From Microbacterium sp. oral taxon 186 str. F0373 (GTDB lineage: Bacteria; Actinomycetota; Actinomycetes; Actinomycetales; Microbacteriaceae): a stretch of DNA of 64,000 nt. The notes beneath the pieces are model-generated. The model was not told where the DNA came from and did not search any database. It saw only the letters and a list, made by a program, of their open reading frames with translations. Location: NCBI RefSeq assembly GCF_000411455.1, contig NZ_KE150457.1, positions 1,638,023 to 1,702,022 on the forward strand, given 5' to 3'. The position numbers and the translations under genes were made by a program. Positions 56,731-64,000 of this stretch are shown here, piece after piece (within the stretch, counting starts at the first letter, position 1; each line of letters opens with the position of its first letter).

Positions 56731-58043
56731 GCCGGTTGCAGCACTTCGGCTGGTTCCTGGCGCGCGGCTTCGGGCCGCATGGCTGGGGGCATCCGTACCT
56801 GGACTGGAACTGGGACTGGACGCGTCCCGACCTTTACCAGCAGTCCGCACGAGAGCTCGAACGCGCCGGCTTCGAGTTCGTGCTCATCGAGGACGCGCCG
56901 TCGCTCGGCTCGCCCGACACCATCGACCTGCGGGTGCGGCACGCCTTCGGCGGTCCGAAGCTCGACCCGCTGCTGCTGGCTCCCTCCCTCTTCCAGGCGA
57001 CGACACGCCTCGGCGTCATCCCGACGGTCAACCCCGCCGCGTACCTTCCCTACACGGCCGCCCGCCAGTTCGCGACGCTGCAGCATCTGAGCGGCGACCG
57101 GCTCGGCCTCAACGTCGTGACCGACACCGGAAGCGCCCGCCACTTCGGTGACGCTCCACAGCTGAGCCATGACGCGGCCTACGATCGCGCGGAGGAGTGG
57201 CTCGACGGCATCCGCGCCCTCTGGAACTCGTGGGGTGAGGGGGCGCTGGTGCGCGATGCGGCCACCGGCGTCTACGCCGACGGCACGAAACTGGATCCGG
57301 TGCGACACCGCGGCGAGTACTTCGCTTTCGACGGCCCACTCAATGCCGTGCCGTTCCGGCGCGGCGAACCCGTCATCGCCTCACCCGGCGGTTCGGGACG
57401 GGGTCTCGGCTTCGCGGGCGCGAACTCCGACATCCAGCTCGCCCTGGCGCCTCTCACCGAGCAGAGCGTGCGCGCCTACCGGGCCAAGATCCACGCCGCC
57501 GCGCTCGAGCGCGGGCGCTCGCCCTCGGACATCACGATCATGTTCGCGATCCAGCCGGTCATCGTCTCCTCGCCGGAGGAAGCCGACCGCGTCGTGGCGG
57601 CATCGGCCCACCCCGACGATGCGGTGTTGCGCGTGATCGCGCAACGGCAGTCCAGCGACCTGGAGACCGACCTGACCGTGCTCGATCTGGACGCCCCGCT
57701 GCCGGAGGGACTGTTCGCCGAGCACGTCTCGCAGGGCTCGATCCGCCGGCTGATCGGAGATCGGGATGCCGCGACGGCGCCCCTTCGCGCCCACTTGACC
57801 GCCCTCTCGCGAGCCGGGCGCATCTCGGATCGCAGCGGCTTCGTCGGAACTGCTGAAGAGTTCGCCGACATGATCGAGGAACTCGGCGAGTGGGGCAACG
57901 ACGGGGTGCTGCTGTGGGGCGACCTGCACCCGGTGACGATCCACCGCACGCTCGACGAGCTCGTACCGGTGCTGCGTCGCCGCGGCATCCTGCGCGACGA
58001 GCTGTCGGACGGCGGCCTGCGCGCGAGCCTGCGCTCGTTCTGA
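56727..58043 (+). CDS. LLM flavin monooxygenase (NtaA/SnaA/DszA type)
   Basis: 438 aa. FGWFLARGFGPHGWG at the N-terminus, LIEDAPSLGSPD, PYTAARQFATLQHLSGDRLGL (in part) and NVVTDTGSARHFG are typical of the bacterial group that oxidises nitrilotriacetate, dibenzothiophene sulfone or alkyl sulfones with FMNH2. An FMN reductase partner is not nearby. Its GTG start overlaps the sulfhydrylase stop (GTGA), suggesting organosulfur scavenging feeding homocysteine synthesis. Confidence 0.87.
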   Translation: MSRLQHFGWFLARGFGPHGWGHPYLDWNWDWTRPDLYQQSARELERAGFEFVLIEDAPSLGSPDTIDLRVRHAFGGPKLDPLLLAPSLFQATTRLGVIPTVNPAAYLPYTAARQFATLQHLSGDRLGLNVVTDTGSARHFGDAPQLSHDAAYDRAEEWLDGIRALWNSWGEGALVRDAATGVYADGTKLDPVRHRGEYFAFDGPLNAVPFRRGEPVIASPGGSGRGLGFAGANSDIQLALAPLTEQSVRAYRAKIHAAALERGRSPSDITIMFAIQPVIVSSPEEADRVVAASAHPDDAVLRVIAQRQSSDLETDLTVLDLDAPLPEGLFAEHVSQGSIRRLIGDRDAATAPLRAHLTALSRAGRISDRSGFVGTAEEFADMIEELGEWGNDGVLLWGDLHPVTIHRTLDELVPVLRRRGILRDELSDGGLRASLRSF

Positions 58044-58063
58044 GCCGCGACCGCGGGTGCGGC

Positions 58064-58176
58064 GTTTCGACTCGCTGCCCGCGCTCAACGACCGGGGGTT
58101 TGTACCCGGTCGTTGAGCGAGGAGCGTAGCGACGAGTCGAAACGCAGACGAGTCGAAACGCAGACGATCCGAAACG
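58064..58176. repeat. Palindromic and tandem GACGAGTCGAAACG element
   Basis: The core inverted repeat CGCTCAACGACCGGG (58082-58096) with its complement (58105-58119) has a loop of eight bases. Outer arms GTTTCGACTCG (58064-58074) and CGAGTCGAAAC (58133-58143) extend it. The 16-mer GACGAGTCGAAACGCA then stands twice (58131-58146, 58147-58162) and a third, degenerate copy follows to 58176. It lies between convergent genes and should also act as terminator. Confidence 0.85.
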
Positions 58177-58188
58177 TCGTGCGACGGC

Positions 58189-59118
58189 TCAGCCCAGGCC
58201 GTTGGCCTTCAGCCAGGCGGCGGCGACGTCCTTCGTCGACTTCTGGTCGACCTTGGACTCGACATTCAGCGCGACGAGACCCTCGGGGGTGAGCTTCGCG
58301 TCCACCGCGTTGATGACGTCCGCCGCGTCGGAGGGGAAGGAGCTGTTCACGAGCGGCACGACGTGCGAGGCGAGGAAGAGACCCTTCGGGTCTTCGAGCG
58401 TGACGAGGTTCTTTGTCTTGATATCGGGTTCAGCGCTGTAGACGTTGGCGAGCTGGATGCGTCCTGCCACCAGTTCGTCGACCGTCGTGTCCGCGGTCGC
58501 GCTGAAGGTCACGGTGACGCCGTACTTGTCCTTCAGGCCGGTGGGGCCGTACGGGCGCTGCTCGAGCTCGGGCGCGCCACCGAGCACGAGGTTGGGCACC
58601 GTGGCGAGGTCGGCGATCGTCTTGAGGTTGTGCTCCGCGGCGAACGCCGCCGTCACGTTGTACGAGTCCTGGTCGGTCGCCGAGGCCTGGTCGAGGACGC
58701 TCAGGCCCTCCGGCAGGGCCTTCTTCAGCGCCGCGTAGACGTCCTCCGTCGTGGTGGCGGTGGTGTTCTTGTCGAAGTACTGCAGCAGATTGCCGGTGTA
58801 CTCCGGCGTCAGCGAGACCGTGCCGTTCTGCAGCGACGGGATGATCGCGTCGCGCTGACCGATGTTGAACTTCCGCTCGACCGTGAAGCCGGCCCCTTCC
58901 AGGGCCTGGGCGTAGATCTCGGCGATGATCTCGTTCGAGTAGTACGCCTGCGAGCCGATCGTGATGGTCTCGGACGAGCCGGTCGCACCGCCGGTGGCGG
59001 CGGGCTGCTCGAGTGAGCTGCTGGAGCCGCAGCCGGTGAGGGCGAGGGCGGTGACGGTGAGCGCCGTGGCCGCCAGGGCCAGGCGCGCTCCGAAGCGGGA
59101 GGTGCGCAGTGCGGACAT
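58189..59118 (-). CDS. opuCC: Osmoprotectant ABC transporter substrate-binding lipoprotein
   Basis: 309 aa. The signal peptide ends in lipobox LTGC (Cys near 30). The mature protein is an OpuAC-type binding domain, with ITIGSQAYYSNEIIAEIYAQ, LTPEYTGNLLQYFD and NLVTLEDPKGLFLASHVVPL. It captures glycine betaine, carnitine or choline-like solutes for the permeases encoded upstream. It is the last gene of the OpuC operon, after a gap of 36 bp. Confidence 0.92.
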   Translation of the reverse strand: MSALRTSRFGARLALAATALTVTALALTGCGSSSSLEQPAATGGATGSSETITIGSQAYYSNEIIAEIYAQALEGAGFTVERKFNIGQRDAIIPSLQNGTVSLTPEYTGNLLQYFDKNTTATTTEDVYAALKKALPEGLSVLDQASATDQDSYNVTAAFAAEHNLKTIADLATVPNLVLGGAPELEQRPYGPTGLKDKYGVTVTFSATADTTVDELVAGRIQLANVYSAEPDIKTKNLVTLEDPKGLFLASHVVPLVNSSFPSDAADVINAVDAKLTPEGLVALNVESKVDQKSTKDVAAAWLKANGLG

Positions 59119-59154
59119 GAGGGGTGCCTTTCGTTGGGTGCTGTGGAGAGGAAG

Positions 59155-59868
59155 TCAGGATGCCGTGGCAGCCCGGGTCGCCGCCCGCGGCCGGGCGGAG
59201 CGGCCGGCGACGCCGCGGGGCACGACGATGCGCTGCAGCAGCGCGAAGACGCCGTCGAGCACGAGCGCGAGCGCGACGACGAGGAGGGAGGCGCCGAGGA
59301 TCTGCGCGGTGTCGCGCAGCTGGATGCCCTGGATGATGTAGAAGCCGAGGCCGCCGAGTCCCACGTAGGTGGCGATCGTCACGGTGGCGACGACCTGGAG
59401 GGTCGCGGAACGGATGCCGCCGATCAGCAGCGGCAGCCCGAGCGGGACCTCGACCTTCCACAGGATCTGGCGGCCGGTCATGCCGACCGCCCGTGCGGCG
59501 GAGATCGTGGAGCGGTCGATCGCCTCGAAGCCCGCGTACGCACCGGCGAGGATGGAGGGGATCGCCAGGATGACGAAGGCCACGACGGCGGCCTGGCTCT
59601 TGTAGACGACGCCCACCAGCAGATACAGCAGCACGACCAGACCGAGCGTCGGGATCGCGCGCGCCGCTCCGGACAGGGCGACGGCGAACTCCCGTCCGCG
59701 TCCGGTGTGGCCGATCGCCCAGCCGGCCGGAATGGCGATGAGCGCGGCGAGGAGCACCGAGCCGAAGGTGAACGCGAGATGCTGAGCGATCGCCTCGGGC
59801 AGGGGAAGCGAGCCGGTGAGGCGGTCGGGGGAGAAGATCCACGCGAAGGCGTCGACGAAGAGGTTCAT
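59155..59868 (-). CDS. opuCD: Osmoprotectant ABC transporter permease
   Basis: 237 aa. About six membrane helices, with AIPTLGLVVLLYLLVG, AGAYAGFEAIDRSTISAARAVGMTG (EAA region in part) and ATYVGLGGLGFYIIQG. It forms the channel with the other permease; the start overlaps that gene's stop (ATGA at 59865-59868). The Arg/Ala-rich C-terminal tail is long. Confidence 0.92.
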   Translation of the reverse strand: MNLFVDAFAWIFSPDRLTGSLPLPEAIAQHLAFTFGSVLLAALIAIPAGWAIGHTGRGREFAVALSGAARAIPTLGLVVLLYLLVGVVYKSQAAVVAFVILAIPSILAGAYAGFEAIDRSTISAARAVGMTGRQILWKVEVPLGLPLLIGGIRSATLQVVATVTIATYVGLGGLGFYIIQGIQLRDTAQILGASLLVVALALVLDGVFALLQRIVVPRGVAGRSARPRAATRAATAS

Positions 59869-60557
59869 GCGACCCCCTCCGACGCGAAGCGCCGCAGCGC
59901 GCGACGCTCGGCCCGACTGCCGTCGCGGCGCGGCGCCCAGGGCATGAGCAGGCGGCCCGCCAGGACGAGCAACAGGTCGAAGAGGAGGGCGATCAGCACC
60001 ACGATCACCACGCCCGCGAGCACCTCGGGGATGATCCGCCGCTGCAGGCCGTTGGTGAACAGGTACCCGAGGTTCTCGACGCCGATGAGGATGCCGACCG
60101 TCGCCAGCGCGATCGTGGAGGTGGCGGTGACGCGCAGACCCGCGAGCAGTACCGGTCCCGCCAGCGGCAGGTCGACGGTCCAGAACCGTCGCCAGGGCCC
60201 GTAGCCGACGGCGATGGCGGCGTCGCGGGTGGCGGCGTCGACGGAGTCGAGGCCATCGGTGACGGAGCGTGTCATGATCGCGACGCCGTAGACGGTCAGC
60301 GCGATGATGAGGTTGTTCTCCGAGAGGTAGGGGATGCCGAAGACCGCCCAGAGCAGCGCGAACAGCCCCAGCGAAGGGATCGTGTACAGCAGGCCGATCG
60401 TGGTGAGCACCGAGCCCCGCAAGGCCGTGTAGCGCCACGCGACCCAGCCGAGCGGGAGCGCGATGACGAAGGCGGCGACGATCGCGATCGCGCTCTCGCG
60501 CAGATGCGCGAGGGTCAGCCCGCCGATCAGATCGAGGTTGTTGACGACCCAGTTCAT
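59865..60557 (-). CDS. opuCB: Osmoprotectant ABC transporter permease
   Basis: 230 aa, membrane helices throughout. YTIPSLGLFALLWAVFGIPYLSENNLIIALTVYG (in part) and AAIAVGYGPWRRFWTVDLPLAGP carry the permease signature of the ProW/OpuCB family. The start overlaps the ATPase stop (ATGA). Confidence 0.92.
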   Translation of the reverse strand: MNWVVNNLDLIGGLTLAHLRESAIAIVAAFVIALPLGWVAWRYTALRGSVLTTIGLLYTIPSLGLFALLWAVFGIPYLSENNLIIALTVYGVAIMTRSVTDGLDSVDAATRDAAIAVGYGPWRRFWTVDLPLAGPVLLAGLRVTATSTIALATVGILIGVENLGYLFTNGLQRRIIPEVLAGVVIVVLIALLFDLLLVLAGRLLMPWAPRRDGSRAERRALRRFASEGVA

Positions 60558-61378
60558 GGTGCCCCGTCGACCAGCACGCCCTGTGCGCGGCCCGCGGCAT
60601 CCACGAGCACGGTGCCGTGCGCGGTCTTCTTCGCGGTGAGCGCGCGCGAGCCCCGCTCGACGCCGACGAACTCGGCGACGAAGTCGCTGGCGGGCGCGGC
60701 GATGATCTCGTCGGGGGTGCCGACCTGAGCGATGTGGGCGCCCTTTTCGAGGATGACGACCTGATCGCCCAGCAGGAAGGCCTCGTCGATGTCGTGCGTC
60801 ACGAACACGACGGTCTTGTCGAGGTCGCGCTGCAGTCGGATGGTCTCGGCCTGCAGTTCCTTGCGGACGATCGGATCGACGGCGCCGAACGGCTCGTCCA
60901 TCAGCAGGATGTTGGGGTCGGCGGCGAGACCGCGGGCGACGCCGACACGCTGCTGCTGCCCGCCGGAGAGCTGGCGCGGGTAGCGGTCGGCGAGAGCACG
61001 ATCGAGCCCGACGATGTCCAGCAGCTCGAGCGCACGCTGTCGCGCCTGCTTCTTCGGCGTGCCGTTGAGGATCGGAACCGTGGCGACGTTGTCGACGACG
61101 CTGAAATGCGGAAGCAGTCCGGCGTTCTGCAGCACGTAGCCGATGCCGCGGCGCAACTGAACGGGATTCCGATCGCGGATCGGCTCTCCGTCGATCGTGA
61201 TCTCGCCGCTGGTCGGCTCGATGAGCCGATTGATCATCCGCAGCAGCGTCGTCTTGCCGCAGCCCGAGGAGCCCACGAACACGGTGGTCTTGTGGGCGGG
61301 GAGGACGAGGCTGAACTCGTCCACAGCGGTGGTGCCGTCAGCGAAGCGCTTCGTGACGGAGCGGAACTCGATCGCCAT
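60554..61378 (-). CDS. opuCA: Osmoprotectant ABC transporter ATPase
   Basis: 274 aa from ATG 61378 with GGAGGAC upstream. Walker A FVGSSGCGKTT (near 38), Q-loop VLQNAGLLPHFSV, signature LSGGQQQRVGVARGL, Walker B ILLMDEPFGAVD and H-loop FVTHDIDEA are intact. Classical OpuCA carries C-terminal CBS domains that sense ionic strength; here only a short stub follows the ATPase, so osmotic control must work otherwise. It heads the four-gene operon. Confidence 0.93.
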   Translation of the reverse strand: MAIEFRSVTKRFADGTTAVDEFSLVLPAHKTTVFVGSSGCGKTTLLRMINRLIEPTSGEITIDGEPIRDRNPVQLRRGIGYVLQNAGLLPHFSVVDNVATVPILNGTPKKQARQRALELLDIVGLDRALADRYPRQLSGGQQQRVGVARGLAADPNILLMDEPFGAVDPIVRKELQAETIRLQRDLDKTVVFVTHDIDEAFLLGDQVVILEKGAHIAQVGTPDEIIAAPASDFVAEFVGVERGSRALTAKKTAHGTVLVDAAGRAQGVLVDGAP

Positions 61379-61471
61379 ACGTCCTCCGGTTCGGATGATC
61401 CACCCAACCACATCCCTCCGACACCGTGACAGGGGCTGGAATCTGGCGTCACAGTCGGGTATGCGTGAGGG

Positions 61472-62899
61472 ATGGAATCCGCAGAGTACGACCTCATCGT
61501 GATCGGTGCCGGGCCGGTGGGCGAGAACGTCGCCGACCGGGCCGTGCAGGGAGGGCTGACGGTCGCGATCGTCGAGTCCGAGCTCGTGGGGGGTGAGTGC
61601 AGCTATTGGGCGTGCATGCCGTCCAAGGTGCTGCTGCGGGCGGGCGCCGCCCGCGCCGACGCCGCCGATGCCCCCGGCGCTCTGTCCGCTGCGCCGTCGG
61701 GACCCGTCGACGTGGCGGCGGTGCTTCGCCGTCGCGATGAGATCGTGCATGACTGGAACGACTCCGGTCAGGTCGAGTGGCTCGACGGCGCCGGCATCGC
61801 TCTCGTTCGCGGCCACGGGCGCCTGAGCGCGCAGCGCGAGGTCACGGTGCGCCGGGGCGGGACGGATGCCGTCGTCCTGCGCGCCCGCCACGCCGTCGCC
61901 GTCTGCACCGGATCGGCGGCGCTGCTGCCGGACATTCCCGGGCTTGCCGATGTCGATCCGTGGACCTCGCGCGAAGCGACGGGCGCACAGCAGGTGCCCG
62001 CGTCGCTGGTCATCCTCGGCGGCGGCGTCGTCGCCTGTGAGATGGCGACCGCCTACGCGTCGTTCGGCTGCGCCGTCACCGTCCTCGCCCGCTCCGGCCT
62101 GCTGAGGGGGATGGAGCCCTTCGCCGGCGATGCGGTGACCGCAGATCTGCGCGCGGCCGGTGTCGAGGTGCGCACCGGCGCCGAGATCCAGGCGGTGTCG
62201 CGGGATGCCGCCACCGGCACCGTCACGGTGACGCTCGCAGACGGAGCGGTCACGGCATCCGAGATCCTCGTCGCGACGGGACGCGTGCCGCGGACGGGCG
62301 ACGTCGGGCTGGAGACCGCAGGCCTCGAGCCCGGCTCGTGGCTCGACGTCGACGACACGATGCGAGTCCACGGCAGCGACTGGCTGTACGCCGTCGGCGA
62401 CGTCAATCACCGGGCACTGCTCACGCACCAGGGCAAGTACCAGGCGCGGGCGGCTGGCGACGTCATCGCGGCGCGGGCGCGCGGGGCCGCGGTGGATGAC
62501 CAGCCGTGGGGTGCCCACGTCGCCACGGCCGATCATGTCGCCGTCCCCCAGGTGGTGTTCACCTCGCCCGAGGTCGCTGCCGTCGGTATGACGGCCGCGC
62601 AGGCGCAGAAGGAGGGGCTCGCGGTGCGGGTCGTCGATTGCGACCTCGCGAACATCGCGGGAGCGAGTACCCGCGCCGCCCACTATCGCGGGCAGGCACG
62701 GGCGGTGGTCGACACCGACCGCGACGTGCTCGTGGGCGCGACCTTCGTCGGGGCCGACACGGCGGAGCTTCTGCAGGCCGCCACGATCGCGATCGTCGGC
62801 GAGGTGTCGCTGGCCCGGCTGTGGCATGCCGTGCCGGCCTACCCCACCCTCAGCGAGGTGTGGCTGCGGTGGCTCGAGGCGATCGGGCGCCCGGTCTGA
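61472..62899 (+). CDS. FAD-dependent pyridine nucleotide-disulfide oxidoreductase
   Basis: 475 aa. FAD motif DLIVIGAGPVGENVA, redox cysteines in GGECSYWACMPSK (Cys-X4-Cys as in lipoamide and mercuric reductases), NAD motif LGGGVVACEMATAYASFG, and second FAD site DWLYAVGDVNHR are complete. The C-terminal dimer domain follows. The SYWA insertion marks a group of actinobacterial flavin reductases of unknown substrate, not LpdA itself. TATGCG lies six bases before ATG. The 3' end overlaps a terminator stem. Confidence 0.87.
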   Translation: MESAEYDLIVIGAGPVGENVADRAVQGGLTVAIVESELVGGECSYWACMPSKVLLRAGAARADAADAPGALSAAPSGPVDVAAVLRRRDEIVHDWNDSGQVEWLDGAGIALVRGHGRLSAQREVTVRRGGTDAVVLRARHAVAVCTGSAALLPDIPGLADVDPWTSREATGAQQVPASLVILGGGVVACEMATAYASFGCAVTVLARSGLLRGMEPFAGDAVTADLRAAGVEVRTGAEIQAVSRDAATGTVTVTLADGAVTASEILVATGRVPRTGDVGLETAGLEPGSWLDVDDTMRVHGSDWLYAVGDVNHRALLTHQGKYQARAAGDVIAARARGAAVDDQPWGAHVATADHVAVPQVVFTSPEVAAVGMTAAQAQKEGLAVRVVDCDLANIAGASTRAAHYRGQARAVVDTDRDVLVGATFVGADTAELLQAATIAIVGEVSLARLWHAVPAYPTLSEVWLRWLEAIGRPV

Positions 62900-62919
62900 G
62901 CGCGGCCGATCGCCTCGAG
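62873..62919. terminator. Hairpin terminator at convergent ends
   Basis: CTCGAGGCGATCGG (62873-62886) pairs with its perfect complement (62906-62919), loop 19 bases. It covers the stop of the flavin oxidoreductase and the tail of the SDR gene's downstream region. Confidence 0.7.
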
Positions 62920-62927
62920 CCTTCGGT

Positions 62928-63788
62928 TCAGCCCGCCAGCGCGGCGCGGAACGTGTCGACGACCGGGGTCGTCGGGCGGCCGATGAGGCGCGACAGCGTG
63001 CCGTCGGTGTCGGCGAGGACACCGCCGCGGATACCGTCCTCCATGCTGGCCACGAACTCGGCGGTCCCGGCGTCGAGACCCGAGCCCTGCAGCGCGGCGA
63101 CGAAGTCCTCACGCGAGACCGGCACATAGGCGACGTCCCGTCCGAGGGCCTCGCCCGCGGCGGCGGCGAGGTCGGCGTAGCCGAGGCTCGCGTCGCCGGC
63201 GAGCTCGTAGACCCGACCGATGTGTCCGTCTTCCAGGAGCACCACCGCGGCGGCTTCGGCGTAGTCGGCGCGGGCGGCGGGGGCGACCCGGCCGTCGGCG
63301 ACCGAGGCTGCGATGACGCCGGACTCGGCGGCGCGCTGCACGTCGCCGACGTAGTTCTCGGTGTACCAGTCGTTGCGCAGGATCACGGTGGGCAGCCCGC
63401 TCGCGACGAGTGCCTCTTCGGTGGCCTTGTGCTCGGCGCCCAGCGGCCAGTCGAAGCTCGTGGCCTTCGACACACTCGTGTAGACGAACTTCGAGACGCC
63501 GGCGGCGACTGCCGCGTCGATGACGTTCTTGTGACCGGCGTAGCGGCGGCCCGCCTCCGAGCCGGAGATCAGCAGCACCGTGTCGACGCCGTCGAGAGCA
63601 GCCGTGATCGTGGCGGGGTCGTTGTAGTCCAGGTGCACGGTGCGCACGCCGCGCGCGGCGAGGTCGTCGATCGCGGAGAGGGTGCGCGCGCCGGCGACGA
63701 TGTCGGATGCCGTGGCGCCGCGAGACAGCAGTGCGTCGATGACGAGGTGGCCGAGGTGCCCGCTGGCACCGGTGACGAGAATGGTCAT
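62928..63788 (-). CDS. NmrA-like NAD(P)H-binding SDR (QorB-like)
   Basis: 286 aa. The N-terminus MTILVTGASGHLGHLVID is the Rossmann P-loop; LLISGSEAGRR and FVYTSVSKA follow. The family (NmrA/QorB) includes NADPH-dependent quinone reductases and NAD(P)H sensors. ATG 63788 is chosen. It is divergent from an HxlR regulator, as is common for QorB, and shares the palindromic region 63855-63880. Confidence 0.88.
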   Translation of the reverse strand: MTILVTGASGHLGHLVIDALLSRGATASDIVAGARTLSAIDDLAARGVRTVHLDYNDPATITAALDGVDTVLLISGSEAGRRYAGHKNVIDAAVAAGVSKFVYTSVSKATSFDWPLGAEHKATEEALVASGLPTVILRNDWYTENYVGDVQRAAESGVIAASVADGRVAPAARADYAEAAAVVLLEDGHIGRVYELAGDASLGYADLAAAAGEALGRDVAYVPVSREDFVAALQGSGLDAGTAEFVASMEDGIRGGVLADTDGTLSRLIGRPTTPVVDTFRAALAG

Positions 63789-63854
63789 GGGAGGTCCTTT
63801 CGTTGGGGTCCGAGGAGAAGAACCGTGCCCGGCATCCCATGCATTCCTGAGATC

Positions 63855-63880
63855 AGGTACCCACCTTTTGGTAAGGTACC
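63855..63880. promoter_or_regulatory. Palindromic operator between SDR and HxlR genes
   Basis: AGGTACC occurs at 63855-63861 and 63874-63880; the whole is GGTACC-n-ACC-TTTT-GGT-n-GGTACC with near-perfect dyad symmetry. The right arm overlaps TAAGGT (63872-63877), the leaderless -10 of the HxlR gene. HxlR-type sensors of quinones or electrophiles bind such sites. Confidence 0.6.
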
Positions 63881-63883
63881 TAC

Positions 63884-64000
63884 ATGGCGGTAAGTCTCGC
63901 GGAAATACGGACACATCACGACCAGGTCTTCACCGAGAACTGCCCCACTCGCACCGTGCTGGATCACGTGATGAGCAAGTGGGGCATCCTCGTGCTGGTG
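63884..64000 (+). CDS. HxlR-family transcriptional regulator, 3' part cut off
   Basis: 39 residues are visible. FTENCPTRTVLDHVMSKWGI is the standard HxlR opening with the conserved Cys (residue 20) that reacts with electrophiles in YodB/QorR-type sensors. The ATG has TAAGGT six bases upstream. It very probably represses itself and the divergent SDR gene. Confidence 0.88.
   Translation, partial: MAVSLAEIRTHHDQVFTENCPTRTVLDHVMSKWGILVLV

Noticed and set aside
58131..58176. Short tandem repeats as a CRISPR array
   Set aside because: Repeats are adjacent without spacers and no cas genes are present.

Overview
The window is about 70% GC, densely coded on both strands, and rich in ATGA/GTGA start-stop overlaps, GTG starts and leaderless promoters. 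Gene content (DUF222 HNH nuclease, cydABDC, OpuC-type transporter, actinobacterial-type FGE, LASTG-anchored wall protein) and the constant use of the word GGATGCC/GGCATCC point to a high-GC Gram-positive of the Microbacteriaceae, most likely a Microbacterium. It looks like a chromosomal housekeeping and accessory segment. There is no prophage, integron, CRISPR array, rRNA or tRNA; the only mobile trace is a decayed IS5-type transposase (1671-1947).

Layout. 1-4700: partial acylphosphatase, a formylglycine-generating enzyme, a START-like protein, the IS remnant, a divergent lysE/lysG pair for basic amino-acid export and a zinc-free quinone reductase. 4800-7100: an EmrB-type efflux pump with its MarR repressor and a promoter carrying three identical operator palindromes. 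7100-9110: a YqaJ-type nuclease, then rplJ-rplL with an L10 leader/attenuator. 9119-14200: a LacI regulator and a three-gene sugar (probably alpha-glucoside) ABC transporter without its ATPase. 14213-18741: a P-type ATPase with an extra C-terminal membrane domain, coupled to an amidohydrolase. 18760-26513: DUF305/DUF3105 pair, Bcr-type MFS pump, PAP2 phosphatase, HerA-like ATPase, SDR-DUF2867 protein, GNAT enzyme.

26655-37184 is a molybdenum island: mogA-moaE (+), moeBR-moeA-moaC-moaD (-), a Mop-domain regulator with modABC (+), and moaA (+). A TPR gene and a 13E12-type HNH nuclease gene with an SOS-box promoter sit inside it. 37187-43857 holds a cysteine-rich SufR-like regulator followed by cydA-cydB-cydD-cydC (cytochrome bd and its assembly exporter). 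44082-50150: a large lamin-tail-domain wall-anchored protein, a membrane-anchored esterase, an LpqC-type lipoprotein esterase and a shortened RibD/DHFR-like protein. 50152-58043: two LLM flavin monooxygenases, an aldo/keto reductase, TrhO-type rhodanese, AlkZ-like protein, a terpenoid-cyclase-like protein and a sulfur pair (O-acetylhomoserine sulfhydrylase plus monooxygenase). 58189-61378 is an OpuC osmoprotectant transporter; 61472-64000 has a flavin disulfide reductase and a divergent QorB-like SDR / HxlR pair cut by the window end.

The most notable structure outside the genes is a uniform TANNNT-6 nt-start codon arrangement at a dozen genes (leaderless transcription), several family-specific intergenic palindromes (26530, 50049, 51264, 58064), and clear operators for MarR, LacI, LexA and HxlR. 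No wholly new system could be demonstrated; the best candidates for new biology are the putative Fe-S regulator of cyd, the Cys-Gly repeat on FGE, the fused P-type ATPase and the DUF3105-DUF305 pair.
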